NCBI GenBank assembly: GCA_029207755.1
Contig: JARCOQ010000006.1
Span: 29,470,522 to 29,534,521, forward strand
Origin: Chamaea fasciata
Taxonomy: Eukaryota; Chordata; Aves; Passeriformes; Sylviidae
DNA: 64,000 nt
Direction of reading: 5' to 3'
Shown: positions 12,401 to 22,931 of the stretch, piece after piece
Layout: each line of letters opens with the position of its first letter
How positions within the stretch are numbered: the stretch's first letter is position 1
The notes under the pieces: generated by a model
The model's input: only the letters and a program-made list of their open reading frames with translations
What the model was told of the DNA's origin: nothing
Databases searched by the model: none
Program-made: the position numbers and the translations under genes

Positions 12401-15400
12401 TTAAAATCTTTGCTTAGTATATCTTTAATATTAATCTTGGCACTTATGGTTAGACTTGATGATTGATGATCTTACTTTTCTTCCCTGGTGTGAATGATTC
12501 TACAATTCTACATCAGTCTCATGGAATTTTTTCCATTTCTTTTCTTATTTTAGCTGTAATGGCATTTCTGTTTGATCTAAAGGCTTTAGTGGACATGATG
12601 TCTATTGGCACACTTCTTGCTTATTCACTTGTGGCAAGCTGTGTCCTCATCCTTAGGTGAGCCAAAAACATCCTTTGTATCCTACTGGGGGGGGGTTTTG
12701 GGGGTTGGTCAGTAAATAAACAGAAGTCATATTTACAAGACATGTTTTTTGCTAGACAGCCAGTAGCTGTGAGCACATAAATTGTTTCCTAAGAAGCAGT
12801 GACTCCCCGAAGAAAACAAGGGTATATTGTTACATAAGTACAGTTAAACTGGTGAAATCTAGACACCTTTTCTTTTCCAGAAGAAGCATTGGTCCCAAAG
12901 GTCCTAAATATAAGTTTGAGTACAGAATTCAGTGAGTGATACTTGTATATGAATACAATCTATGCTGTACATCAGGCACATTGCATTTTGAGGACTGTAT
13001 GTGAAAGGGGTAGATGTTCTTGGTGGTTCACACGATGAACAAGTTCAAATAGTTGTTTTGTATTATCCTAGTCAGAAAAGAGTTTTAAGATGTGGTAGTC
13101 CTAGATGAGAGTGCAAATACTATCTCTCAATGAGTTTTACTTCTCAGTAAAACTCTGCTATTGGTCATGTTTTGAAAGCTATGAAATTATACATTGCTAG
13201 CTCATTTTATAATGTATTGCTCTTTTTATTTTAAAAAGTCAGCCTTTATTGCTTAAGGCTAAGTAATTAACTCTGAAAAGTGTAACAGCTTAAATTCAGC
13301 TCAAATTCATTGTTGCAATAATTTACACTTTAAAAGAAATGCCTATTCTATTTAAAAAGGACTCACCATACATATTTTTCAGGATACACTTAAAAGCTAA
13401 CAAAGCAGATGTCAATTTTCGGTTAATGCCAGTTAGAAGCCTCTTATAGTATGGAAAGCAAGTCAGAAACAAGATCCCTTATTCTTTCCTTGCTGTTGAC
13501 TACCAGACCCTGTCCTTTCTTTCTGTACTGGACTGGTCATTTATCTGAGCTATTAGTGCATTCAGGTAGCTTAAAAAACAGCCAAAAAAAAAAAAAAAGT
13601 CTCCAAACAAACCCATCCAAAAAGTAAGTTGCCATAGGATTTTTATATATGATAGTGACTAATAATGCTGTTGCAGGGCAGTTATAACTCAGGAAATTCT
13701 AATGCTCTACTGAAAAGAATTTAGTACTTCAGAGCATTCATAGAGTCATATTACTTCAGATCTTGAAGTATGCTGAATGGTTTTTTATTACTCTGTTTTA
13801 TGCATAGGTACCAGCCCACCTATGAGGAACCAAAATACTCTCCAGAAAAAACAGCTTTGGCTGCAGCTGAAAGGGAATCTGTAGGAAGTGAGTCACAGAT
13901 GAACATGATAGAAGAGAATTGCTTCTGTCTTCAGGCCTTGATTAATCCATCCAATTCCCCAACTGAGCAGACTGCAAATACAGTTTACATTTTAGTGGGT
14001 CTCTTAGGTAAGTATTTGGCTGTCCAAACTCATGTATGCATTAACATTTATGGTGGAATTTTATTAAAGACAGAATTGAAAATCCACTGATTACATGCCT
14101 TCTTTCAGTCATACATGTGTCGTTCTGTGCTTTTATCCTTCTCGATGAATTGATCTAATCTGTAGTCATTTTCATTTAACGAAACATATTCATAACCACA
14201 ATAGATGTTGAAGCTTGCTTTCACTGTTCTTAAAAGTCACTTCCTCTTCAATGCAGAGATTAAGTGACCTATTTCTGTAATTTTGTTTTTTGTACAGCTT
14301 GCTTGATTTGTGGCTTGAGTGTCCTCATTACATATGGGATTCATTTCATTGCTAACTTGGAGCCCTGGAGTATTGGCGTACTTGCTTTGTTGGTGATATT
14401 CTTCATAGTTACCATTCTCCTCATCCAAAGGCAGCCTCAGAACCAGCAGAAAGTAGCCTTTATGGTGACTAACTTATTCTCTATGTTATTCTCTGATGAG
14501 AGCTTTGGATGGATTCTAACGAGTGGGAGAGAGAACTTAAATGCTGGGAAACAAGTCAGAAACTGATGAGTGTACAATCACTTGTCTGTGTAATCTGCAA
14601 TACTTTGGACCTAATACAGAGTCTAAGTCTTTTCATTTTGCAATTTCACTTATGTTGTAAGATCAGTTATTCAATGGAAATAATGAAGTATAGAGATGAA
14701 GGTCAAGGAATATGATGGAGCTGGGGGGAGCATTTCAGAATAAGAGAGATAGATATATTATTTTTCAGCTGTAAATACAGGAATTCATTAGTATACGTCC
14801 AACACAAATTGGAAAGTTTTTCTATAGCCTTAGAGAATATATATTAAACACAATGTATTTTAATAGTTTAAGATCTATAGAAACTGTTGGTTAAACCCAG
14901 TGAAAATTTCACTAGATTACAACAGCAAAAAAAATTTCAATTCTCTATTAGTGATTACACATTACCTCTAGTTTGTGTTACATACCCAAAGTGTGACATG
15001 CAAAAAAAAATTATGTTTAATAGAGACATATTAAATATTTCCTTTTAGGTTCCATTATTGCCATTTTTGCCATCATTCAGCATACTGGTAAATATTTACT
15101 TGATGGTACAATTAAGTGGAGAGACTTGGATGAGATTTAGCTTCTGGATGTTACTTGGTATGTACTTTTGTTCATTTCAGTCACTTCATACACTAGAACT
15201 CATGATTTCCATCTTAGAACATTCTTTTCCTTCAAATATTTGAAAAAATCTCTGTGATTTAATAAAAATCAACTAATATTTCTGAACAAAAGGAAGAGCA
15301 TGCTTCGGAAGAAGTATTTATATGCAGTCATCTATAGGAAGAACTCCAATAAGCCATGATTTCTTTTCCTAGTAAGTATAGCCAAAATTATGTAGAAACC

Positions 15401-15900
15401 TGCTTGTAACACGTTTCTTCCTACTATTTCAGCCTGTCCTCTTTTAGATCTAGGAAATGGTATTCATTCCATCTAGACATAAATTAGAGATAATAGTTTT
15501 CATAACTTATTAGAGCATTTAATTATGCAAAAATGATGCACTGGAATCTCCTGTAGAAACAGGGAAGACCTGAAGCATGAGCTCTGATTCAGATATCTGA
15601 AGAAGAAAATTCTTTTGAATTCTGAATTATTTTGAAAAATTTGTTCAGCCAGAGAGAAATACCTACTTTTTGATGCACTTCTTGCCTGAAAACCCTATAA
15701 ACTTTTCTTTTCCTTTGGAAGGCTTCCTCATTTACTTTGCTTATGGCATGAGACACAGTGTTGAAGGTCATCGTGGCAAAGGAGATGATGATTCTTGTTC
15801 AGAAAATAGTGGGATGCAAGAAAAGAACCTAGTGGATGACCCTGAAAATTCAAATGAAAGGGATCAATTTCTTCCACATGAAAGGACAAGTGAATGTTAA
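3..15900 (+). CDS. SLC7A2: SLC7A2, cationic amino acid transporter 2 (CAT-2), whole coding region
   Basis: Coding segments: 3-378, 1561-1716, 4676-4841, 5185-5321, 5964-6186, then either 8671-8810 (2B) or 9222-9358 (2A), then 12554-12656, 13808-14007, 14298-14464, 15049-15157, 15722-15900. All junctions are GT-AG and keep frame, giving 651 aa (2B) or 650 aa (2A), close to the 658/657 aa of human CAT-2. The product is a plasma-membrane, sodium-independent carrier for arginine, lysine and ornithine of the APC superfamily, usually drawn with 14 membrane helices; it supplies arginine to nitric oxide synthase and arginase. The translation follows the CAT family throughout, for example [55 protein letters not shown] and IWR-like QRQPQNQQK. 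The ATG at 3 matches the usual CAT-2 start, two codons before a conserved Cys; the 5' UTR and promoter lie outside the window. No frameshift or stop is seen. Confidence 0.97.
379..1560 (+). other. SLC7A2 intron 1
   Basis: AT-rich intron with no recognisable exon, RNA gene or repeat family. The reading frames crossing it are short. Confidence 0.85.
1561..1716 (+). CDS. SLC7A2: SLC7A2 coding exon 2
   Basis: Starts after acceptor tatgaag with GTACATCAAG and encodes residues 126-177 plus the first base of Gly178 ([17 protein letters not shown] through FLILLLSG). Phase 1 in and phase 1 out; donor gtaagg. A short tandem repeat begins directly at the donor. Confidence 0.96.
1721..1764. repeat. Short tandem repeat at the exon 2 donor
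   Basis: Two 10-bp units (GGCAATATAT) followed by two 12-bp variants (GGCTTAATATAT and GGCTTAATTTAT), starting four bases into the intron. Confidence 0.85.
3477..3619. repeat. G/T-rich low-complexity tract (complement of the A/C-rich tracts)
   Basis: Nearly pure G and T on the plus strand, made of GGTTT, GGTT and GTTTT variants with several G runs of 4-7 bases. Its complement has the same composition as the A/C-rich tracts at 17416, 20733, 28341, 41710 and 58379. The two open frames through it are by-products of the missing A and C. Confidence 0.85.
4676..4841 (+). CDS. SLC7A2: SLC7A2 coding exon 3
   Basis: Encodes residues 178-232 plus two bases of Glu233 ([14 protein letters not shown] through [13 protein letters not shown]), covering a membrane helix and the start of the large extracellular loop. 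Acceptor tttacag, donor gtaatt, phase 1 in and 2 out. N227-F-T is a glycosylation sequon. Confidence 0.95.
4842..5963 (+). other. SLC7A2 introns 3 and 4 (exon 4 lies between)
   Basis: Intron 3 is 4842-5184 (343 bp) and intron 4 is 5322-5963 (642 bp). Both are AT-rich with ordinary pyrimidine tracts before the acceptors; nothing else is seen. Confidence 0.85.
5185..5321 (+). CDS. SLC7A2: SLC7A2 coding exon 4
   Basis: Encodes residues 233-278 plus the first base of Gly279: the end of the glycosylated loop (sequons N234-L-S and N240-V-T), then [18 protein letters not shown] and [10 protein letters not shown], which is strongly conserved in CATs. Acceptor ttatag, donor gtatag. The loop stretch before TSIYG differs from the mammalian one, as is usual for this loop. 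Confidence 0.95.
5964..6186 (+). CDS. SLC7A2: SLC7A2 coding exon 5
   Basis: Encodes residues 279-352 plus two bases of Ser353: [16 protein letters not shown], then two helices and the [20 protein letters not shown] segment. The acceptor follows a T-rich tract (tttttcag); the donor is gtaaag. It leaves phase 2 (AG), which must be completed by the T that begins both alternative exons. Confidence 0.96.
6187..8670 (+). other. SLC7A2 intron 5, before the alternative exons
   Basis: 2.5 kb, AT-rich, with an (AT)n run at 6427-6457. No other gene or repeat family is recognised. Any splicing control for the 2B/2A choice would lie here or in the 411-nt spacer, but no element is identifiable by eye. Confidence 0.8.
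6427..6457. repeat. (AT)n microsatellite
   Basis: About 15 perfect AT dinucleotides inside SLC7A2 intron 5. Confidence 0.95.
8671..8810 (+). CDS. SLC7A2: SLC7A2 alternative exon, CAT-2B type
   Basis: 140 nt encoding residues 353-399 plus one base. It reads [20 protein letters not shown] then [16 protein letters not shown], and lines up with the exon giving high-affinity CAT-2B in mammals: it is one codon longer than its partner and has the INSKTKTP segment. Acceptor ttttactcag, donor gtgaga. The residue after AMA is Lys370, where human CAT-2B has Glu. The 2B assignment rests on the extra codon and overall similarity. Confidence 0.93.
8811..9221 (+). other. Spacer intron between the 2B and 2A exons
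   Basis: 411 nt between the two alternative exons. It is long enough to be spliced, so steric blocking alone would not stop joint inclusion. No repeat or open frame of note. Confidence 0.85.
9222..9358 (+). CDS. SLC7A2: SLC7A2 alternative exon, CAT-2A type
   Basis: 137 nt homologous to the exon at 8671-8810. It reads [20 protein letters not shown] then [20 protein letters not shown]. The Arg after AMA and the missing codon are the hallmarks of low-affinity, high-capacity CAT-2A (the liver form in mammals). Acceptor ttctgttctag, donor gtaagc. It lies 411 nt downstream of the 2B exon and is used instead of it. Confidence 0.94.
9359..12553 (+). other. SLC7A2 intron 6
   Basis: 3.2 kb of AT-rich intron with poly-T runs near 9567 and 10679 and a C-run plus CA run near 11955-11978. 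No gene, RNA or mobile element is recognised. Confidence 0.85.
12554..12656 (+). CDS. SLC7A2: SLC7A2 coding exon 7
   Basis: Encodes residues 400-433 plus two bases of Arg434 in the 2B numbering ([20 protein letters not shown] then [15 protein letters not shown]). Acceptor ttattttag, donor gtgagc. Phase 1 in and 2 out. Confidence 0.95.
12657..13807 (+). other. SLC7A2 intron 7
   Basis: 1.15 kb with a G-run near 12687. It contains a 51-nt exon-like cassette (12881-12931), listed separately. A poly-A run lies near 13586. Confidence 0.85.
12881..12931 (+). other. Candidate 51-nt cassette exon in SLC7A2 intron 7
   Basis: Bounded by a strong pyrimidine-tract acceptor (ccttttcttttccag) and a consensus donor gtgagt. 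It enters in phase 2 and leaves in phase 2, exactly the phase of the flanking exons, and is free of stops. Inclusion would add 17 residues (about [16 protein letters not shown]), rich in Lys, Arg and Tyr, just after VLILR on the cytosolic side. I know of no such exon in CAT-2. It may be an unused pseudo-exon. Confidence 0.35.
13808..14007 (+). CDS. SLC7A2: SLC7A2 coding exon 8
   Basis: Encodes residues 434-500 plus one base. [17 protein letters not shown] begins the long cytosolic loop, the least conserved part of CATs; here it is rich in Glu and Ser, with little similarity to mammals until the next helix. Acceptor tgcatag, donor gtaagt. Phase 2 in and 1 out. Confidence 0.93.
14298..14464 (+). 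CDS. SLC7A2: SLC7A2 coding exon 9
   Basis: Encodes residues 501-556: two membrane helices ([19 protein letters not shown] and [19 protein letters not shown]) followed by [13 protein letters not shown]. Acceptor ttgtacag. The donor is gtgact, weaker than the others, but the join to GTTCCA at 15049 gives the expected KVAFMVP. Phase 1 in and 0 out. Confidence 0.93.
15049..15157 (+). CDS. SLC7A2: SLC7A2 coding exon 10
   Basis: Encodes residues 557-592 plus one base of Gly593 ([20 protein letters not shown] then [17 protein letters not shown]). Acceptor ccttttag, donor gtatgt. Phase 0 in and 1 out. Confidence 0.95.
15722..15900 (+). CDS. SLC7A2: SLC7A2 last coding exon and stop
   Basis: Encodes [16 protein letters not shown], the last membrane helix, then an acidic, hydrophilic cytosolic tail ending SEC and TAA at 15898-15900. 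Acceptor tcctttggaag. The tail is poorly conserved, but its ending resembles the mammalian HEKTSEF end. Confidence 0.94.
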
Positions 15901-17415
15901 ATTCTGCAAGCAGACAAATCTTTTAAATCTTCAATTGGCATTTTACTTGCAGACTGAAATTTCAGAAGCTTTCTGCCAACATGTGCCTCTTGGAAGTGTT
16001 TACTACAAGGCCTAACTGATATTTTGGACAAGCTGCTAATCCATCTTCATCGTTTCAGAATTGACAGCAGGGAGAACAGTATTTAATTTTTTTTACAAAA
16101 TACCCTTTGGCAAGCAAAAATTTGGAGACATTGTTTGAAGTGTCATCCAAAATCACTGGCAATCATCGGACATGAAGAATTTTAGAACTGTCTGCAAGAA
16201 GTTCTGAGTATTTGACAATGCACTGTGAACATAAGTGCCTTTCATACCTTCTCCTTATCTCTGTTGCGTGTTTGTAATGTGTTTCATACAGGCCTGTATC
16301 AATGAAAATGTATTTGCAAAATGAATGGTAATTGCATGGATTAGATACTTTGTAAAAATTAGAAGAGCATTTATTTATGTAAAAAGAAGTAATTGCTTAT
16401 CTTTACTAATCATGACTATTAACCCATAGTCATGGAGAAGTCAAGCAGTGAAGATACTTCAAAGGTTTTTAGTCCCTCTAAACAGCATTCATTTCTACTT
16501 AAGTGCAGGCCTTTTCTTTGAAAATGATGTGTGTATAGAATAATACTCACAAGAGAAGTTCTTTTGTTTTCTGCAAAATCATCTGGGAAATAATCTGTTG
16601 GTTACAGTATTGACAGTGGCAATCAGATGTGATTTAGCAAATTTTGTGCTTTTGACTTCAGAAAGGCCAGAATTTCATATGACTAAATAATTTGGTACTT
16701 ACCTGCAGCAGTCATACAGTTTTCCTCCTTACTACTCATTCCCCCCCCCATATTTTCTCCTTTATACGTGTTCCAAAACTGATATTGCTGCGATTAGCAT
16801 TACACATTGCTTTTGCCAAGAAAAATTAATGCACAAAATCCTAGCTTTCTTTTCAGATGGTGGGGGAGGTTAAAAAAACGGAGCTCTGGGCTTTTGAAAC
16901 AAACTTTATCAAAGGCGTATTTCAGTGCTTCATTAAGTCTTAAATGTATGTTAATATTGCACTTTTTTGTCAGCCAAGCCTGCATCCACAAATCCATTTA
17001 TGTGGGTATGATGTCTAAATGCCAATTTATGTAAAGACCAAACTGATGTGGCAGTGCTGGGCAAAGAATTATTTTAATGCTGGTAAAAACAGAAAATGTT
17101 CCTCTTTCAGCATAAGTCATGTTATCTGTCAAAGGCACACACATATTTTCACACTTTTTCTTAGCAAGGAGTAGGTTCAAATCCCATGAAGGATTCCACA
17201 ACATGAAATCATTTTGCAAGAATATATTTACAAAAAAAATCCTTCTCTAGAGTAAGAACTGTCTTGGACTTTGTCATGGAGAGTTGCAATCTGTTTCTGG
17301 TACTAACCATTGGTATTAATCTCTATTGTTAGGTATAAGAACTTTAGATGCCATGACAACTATTCTGGTTGACAGTGAAGAGCACCTTACTTGTTATAAT
17401 AGCTGGAATTTTATG

Positions 17416-17489
17416 GAAAAAAAAAAAAAAAAGAAAAAAAAGAAAAAAAGCCCAACCAAACAAAACCACCACAACAAAAAAACCCCAAA
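17416..17489. repeat. Poly-A / A,C-rich tract in the SLC7A2 3' UTR
   Basis: An A-run with scattered G that turns into CCAACCAAAC-like A/C sequence. Same compositional family as the other A/C tracts in the window. Confidence 0.85.
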
Positions 17490-18949
17490 CTTGTTAGGCT
17501 GCTTCTGTCTCCCTCCTTTTTCAGAGCAGTAAGTTGCTCTTTTTAATCTTAAAATGGCTTCTTTCCCAGCAGTCTAAAATCTTCAGCTTCAAAAAAAGCC
17601 ATTGCTGTGGGAGCAAGTCAGCTGTGCCCATGTGAAACTTTACATGATGCCTTTACAGTGAAACACAGCTCTTAAAATTCCTTCCACATCTCAGCATGTG
17701 GGAAGCACAGACTTACTTTTTGCTATGGTTGTTGATGCCACAGAGCAGGCCAGCTAGGCTCCCAAGACACAAACTGCTGCTGTTCTGTCATGAGCAAGGG
17801 AGACTCCATTCCCTCCCAAGGCCATCATACAGAATGTATGTTTGCACGCGTGTCTGTGCATTTGCATTTGTCTGAAAATAGCCGATAGTGAATTTGATGT
17901 ACTGTTTAAAATAATTTCTATATTGCACTGGACTTTTCCTTTGAAGGGATACTGCCAATATAATTAGCTTCTGACTAAAGCAAGTGCTAGCTAAGGCCTC
18001 TGAAGAGAACTAAAGGAAGTAAATTTTCCAGCTTCTTTACCTAATGTATGTGTCAGCACTTTGTGTATTGAGATTCCCCTTTCATATGTATGAGTATTTC
18101 TCCTCCCTTGTTAGCAAAATTAGTTATTTTAAAATAATAGGATGTGCCTGTACAAGTGTTGCTAAAGACAGATGGGAGGAGCTGAAGCACCAGAACTATT
18201 CACATAACTAATGAGATGTAAAATGAAATTAAAAGAAAGACATTGGGTACTCTTAGTTGCTTCAGCTGGGCAAAGCTTATTTATATGTGTGCATAGTCGT
18301 TATTAGTCAGTGTCTGAGTGAAAACAGACAAGCCAGAAGTAAGATATTTATGGTAAATTTGATGTGTATTTGTATACGCAGTCTTAAAATTCCAGACGCT
18401 TTAGTGGGACTCTACGGAAGCAAAGACATGCTATGCTAATGTAAGGATACAGCAGCGATGGATGCAAGAAATCCTGATTTTGTTCTCATATTTGCCCTAT
18501 CTCTGTACTTACTGGAAGAAGAGCTGAAAGCGCAAGTCCATTGGAATTAAATTACTGTTATTTTTTAACCCAGTTGTTGATATTTTACATTGTACTGTGC
18601 AAATAATAATGGTATGTATTAATACAAAATATCTACTTTTGAAGGTAGCTTAATGGGTTTTTATTTCCTTTGTAGAAAAAATCTCATAAACCTTATTTGT
18701 GTTTCTGAATAATTCATGTTAACAGTAGTGATCTTCTTGTGGTATTCTAGTCCTAATTCTGCGGTGGGAAGTTTTATGAGGTAACTTAGATTTCATTGTC
18801 TGTTATCATGGATTAAACTACTCTGTTAATCACAGTATCCTTTTCCCTGCACAACAAATGCGGGTCAGATTCCTGAAATTTGTCATATTGTGCTCATGTT
18901 GCCAAGTTTTAAAGCCATTTATATTACTTGCTCTTGGAGAACTAGCAGC

Positions 18950-18955
18950 AATAAA
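18950..18955 (+). terminator. Possible internal poly(A) signal
   Basis: AATAAA inside the SLC7A2 3' UTR. A second copy lies at 19147-19152. Use is not provable from sequence. Confidence 0.3.
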
Positions 18956-20332
18956 TGTCAATAGTAGTGATACAGAGTTACTTGTGTACTTAAGTAGGAC
19001 TTGAGCTGTGTCATCCAGAAACTTCAAATAATACAATGAATTTAGAGGCAAAACTTGGTAAAGCTTAAATATATATTCTGTATTTTATTACATGATACAA
19101 GTCTATTCACATTTCCCTTAAAATTTATGCAAAAACATCTATATTTAATAAATACAAGGTATAGTGTTTTCATAGAATTTTTAATAAGTGCCAATGTCAA
19201 TGTGCTCTAAGCATCCTGAGGTGGTGACAGTGCAGGAAACCTGTGTGGGACTGTGCAATTGGGCCTTTGACAGTGAGACACAGTTTTTACAGTAGGAATT
19301 TAATTCACAAGAAGGCTGGCATGTCTTACTTGAGTGCATAAAAAAAAAATAATGCACTTTTTAAATGCTCTTGGGCCCTAATTCTTCCTAGACATGCTGG
19401 GAAGTCTGTACAAATTTCAGTATGTTCACTGAAGTCACTGAGGTTACTCAGTGTTAAGCAAATACGAATTTTACAGAAAGGGGGTGGTATTTTATATAGT
19501 ACAGGATCTTTGTGTTTGTTTTTAATTTCCTGTACATTTAGTATTTCTGTCTGGTATATCTTTTGAGGACCTCTGCATTTTTAATAGTTGGACCTTTTCA
19601 AAGCTAAATATAATGCCTTTACCAGGTGCTGATCTATTTTCCATTTGATCTTAGAAATCAAACTCCTTAACATGAGCTAAGTTGAAAGATTTCTGTGCAT
19701 AGACATGCAGACATACGTTACAAAGAACTGTATGTGTATGTATTTTTTTATTATTATCAGTTGGACAAATTCTGTTGTTTTTGTACGTTTTCATGAACCT
19801 TGTGCAAAGTCAACTCCAGCTTCGCCAAGTTTAGTTGGAGTCAGAATATGAGGATTTGAATATTTAGGAGAGCTTTTTTCTTTTGTGCTTTGTTTCCTTT
19901 CTTTTTTACCAGAAAGTAAAAGCATGAAATATGTGTTACATATCTTTAAAAACAATTGTGTGCATCATTTTAGAAAACATTAGCATTCATATCCCTCTTT
20001 TCTTTTTGTTTGTATGTACGTTTTAGTGATTATTTCTGTATTGTATGCTGCTGAGCATTCAAAGTGTAGATAGGATGATTATGATTCAATTTAAACTACA
20101 AATTTGTATTTCTTTGAATTGCTCTACCAAAATGAAAAGTCTTGAATTTTTATGACTGTAAAAATGCTTGTATTTAAGAATATGGTGCTTTTATTCCCAC
20201 TTTACAACAGAATTGTTACTAGTGACATTTTTAGTTCTTAGTTCCAAATTTTAATGGAAATTACATTGCTCCTTATTTACTGTAAAATGTGCTTTGTGGG
20301 ATAACAATAGTGCATTTGTTCCATATTTTTTA

Positions 20333-20338
20333 AATAAA
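20333..20338 (+). terminator. SLC7A2: Likely distal poly(A) signal of SLC7A2
   Basis: AATAAA followed within 40 nt by U- and GU-bearing sequence (ttgtatgttcttc). Its position gives the expected long 3' UTR, and sequence character changes after it. Confidence 0.65.
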
Positions 20339-20360
20339 GTTGAATGTCACTTGTATGTTC

Positions 20361-22699
20361 TTCATACAGCAGCTGTAACTTTAATCACAACAATAGTTTT
20401 AGTTAACACTAAAATAGTATAGTGACTTAAAATCAGGAGTATGCCAGATATCTAATGTCATGACATTACACAAATCATAGCACATTTAAAATAAATAACA
20501 TGATAACATTGTATGCACTGAATAGAGGGAAGAGAGAATAACAGTCTTTGATTTGGGTATTTTGTGTTACACTGCCATACCAGAGATGATGTTGGGTTTG
20601 ATTTCCAGAGGGGGTGAGTAGCCCTCAGTGTTTATGCTCAACTTTCTGAAGCACCAAGCCTTGTCCTGATACTCACCCAACCTCAGAGTTGGATGACTAA
20701 ACTCATTGTTGTCTCCTTGTTCCCTTTACGTGAAAAACAAACAAATGAAAAAAACAAAACAAAAAACAAACCCAAAAACCCCCCACCAAATCAACTAACC
20801 ACAACACTAACAAGAACCACCTTCCCCCAAATCCTAGAAAAAAACCCCCTCCAAAACCCAAAAAGACCCCTAAAGAACCAACCCCAAAACCTTCCACAAT
20901 TTTGAATAGTACTGCAAGTATAGCAAGAGAATAAAAGCATGTGTCTAGGCAATGAATAACAAGTCTGGACCCAGAACCCTACTGCCAGGGTAGGATTATC
21001 ATCTGGCACTGTTTTCAAAGACATTTGAGTAGTCATCCTTGTTCACAGATTTAAAAGTAGCTATGATGGTATTTTTTCTGAGGTATATTCTTATAAGGAA
21101 TTATATAATAGTATTCAAATTATTAATAATCACCTTACTGTACATAATGATGTACTAAGACTGATCTTGAAAATCTTGGTCCTGTGAAGCAGTGGAAGAG
21201 GGCCCCTGATTTAAATGAGGATGAGTCATTCTGCAAGCATCTCATCACATTTAAAATATTACTTAAAGAGATGTATTTAATCTATCAGCTTACTCATGTG
21301 GAGGACTGGGGTCATCACATGAAGGTTTAAATTAATTTTTCTGATGACTATAAATGAAAATATTTTTTGTGCATACCCATTGTAAAGTAGCACACATAAA
21401 ATTCATAAAATAATTTTATTTCTTCATTGTATATATTTGCATAGGAAAAATGAATATGTCAATCTCAAAACTAATGCAGTCTGAGTGTTATTTCCATGTG
21501 CTATTACCATAGTTTCCATAATACACTAATACTTGAAGCTCAGTCACCATTAGATCATTGACCTACCCTGTATGTGAAAGCAAAAGGGAAATTTCACCTA
21601 GGAAGGCACATAAGGATTGCAACCAATAGTTTTGCAGATGACAAGGGAAAAAAAGCTCACTCTTCATCATAAGCAGGAGCTGTGAATATTTCTACTGCAA
21701 ATTCGCGGTTTATACTACACAACTTTTCTGAGCTCTCTCTGAGATTCCTTTACCTTAAAACAAAGATTGATAACCTTTTCAGATATAATACTTGATACTT
21801 AATTGTTTCAAGGGGGAAACACTTTTAAAATATCCTGTAGCAACAAAAATTTCTTTTTCATAATTTGTTACAGGTAATGGATGACACGTTTAGGATACAG
21901 TGATAAAAGAATGAAAGAGATAATGAAATTTCATCATCTTTCTCCACTCCTGGGCCTTCTTTATGCTAACCAGGTTCCCCAGGGTGAAATCTCAGAGCAG
22001 GGTCAGGCAGGCAAGTCTCCAAAACTCTCCATGTGCCTGTATTTATGAGGGTGAGGGAGCACTGTGTATGGACCTTCTAACTTTTTTTTGTGTGGATGCA
22101 GATGAAGCCTAGGCTTCCTTTAAGTAATCTGTAAGTACTCTGCTCTCACATCTGCCGTGGCCTTGGAGCTGTGGTCAGGGAAACAATTCTTATTTATTTT
22201 TATTCACACTGAACTGTGGTTGTGTCCAATACAGGGTCTGCCTGTGATCTCTGACAGCCATTGCTTTTCCCCCGTTCAAGTCCCACCTCGCCTTGCCTCT
22301 ACCTTTGTGGCCCCTCCAGCCAGATTTTCCTCTCCTTTCTTCTCCAAAGAAACACTCAGATTTCAAGGAATGGCTTCTTACAGGTCACTGTGGGCAGAAA
22401 CATACATGCGGCAAATAACAAGTTTACCACTTTCGTCTTGCTGGCAGCAGAGAGAGAGAGAGACGTGCGCTGTCTCAATGCGCTTCGCACGGGCATCCAC
22501 GGAGACTGTGTGACGGCCCACGGAGCCCCAGGATGGGCAAGAGAGAGACCGCCTCCGTTTTCCACACTGAGGGAGCCTTTCCTGAGCTCTTGGGAACCTC
22601 TTCGGTGTGGCAGGCTGGTACACGAGTGCACCAGCATGACGCAAAAATGTATTTTTGCTGTCTTAGGCCAGCAGTGTTCAGTGCCCTGGGGCCACCTGT
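20361..22699. other. SLC7A2-PDGFRL intergenic region
   Basis: 2.3 kb, AT-rich until about 22,400, where GC begins to rise toward the PDGFRL CpG island. It holds the A/C-rich tract at 20733-20890. Open frames near 22157-22700 do not resemble any protein I know. Confidence 0.75.
20733..20890. repeat. A/C-rich low-complexity tract
   Basis: About 158 bp almost lacking G and T on the plus strand, made of AAAAC, CCAAA and CCCC variants, hence G/T-rich on the minus strand with several G runs. Confidence 0.85.
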
Positions 22700-22931
22700 G
22701 ACACAGCCCGTGCGGCTCTCGCTGCTCCGCTCTGCCCACCCGGCTGCGGGCCCCAGGGCAGCCAACACACAGCCGGACCCGTGCAGAGCCTCGCACGGCG
22801 GGGGCAGCTGGCACCCACGAGCCGCCTCCACAACAGCCGCCCCCGGCTGTCCCCGAACGTACCACGGCTGCAGCCCTGCTCCCCACACGGCATCTCCAGC
22901 GAGGAAGGGCGGGCGGCGGCGGGCGCGGCCC

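Larger units (their letters stand above)
14008..15721 (+). other. SLC7A2 introns 8-10 (exons 9 and 10 lie between)
   Basis: Introns at 14008-14297, 14465-15048 and 15158-15721, each AT-rich and unremarkable. An open frame across the exon 9 donor is read-through. Confidence 0.85.
15901..20360 (+). other. SLC7A2: SLC7A2 3' untranslated region
   Basis: AT-rich sequence without splice signals of note from the stop to the AATAAA at 20333. A 3' UTR of over 4 kb is usual for CAT-2 mRNAs. It holds several ATTTA-type motifs, a C-run at 16741 and an A-run passing into A/C-rich sequence at 17416-17489. Earlier AATAAA hexamers at 18950 and 19147 could give shorter mRNAs. The exact cleavage site is inferred. 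Confidence 0.75.
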
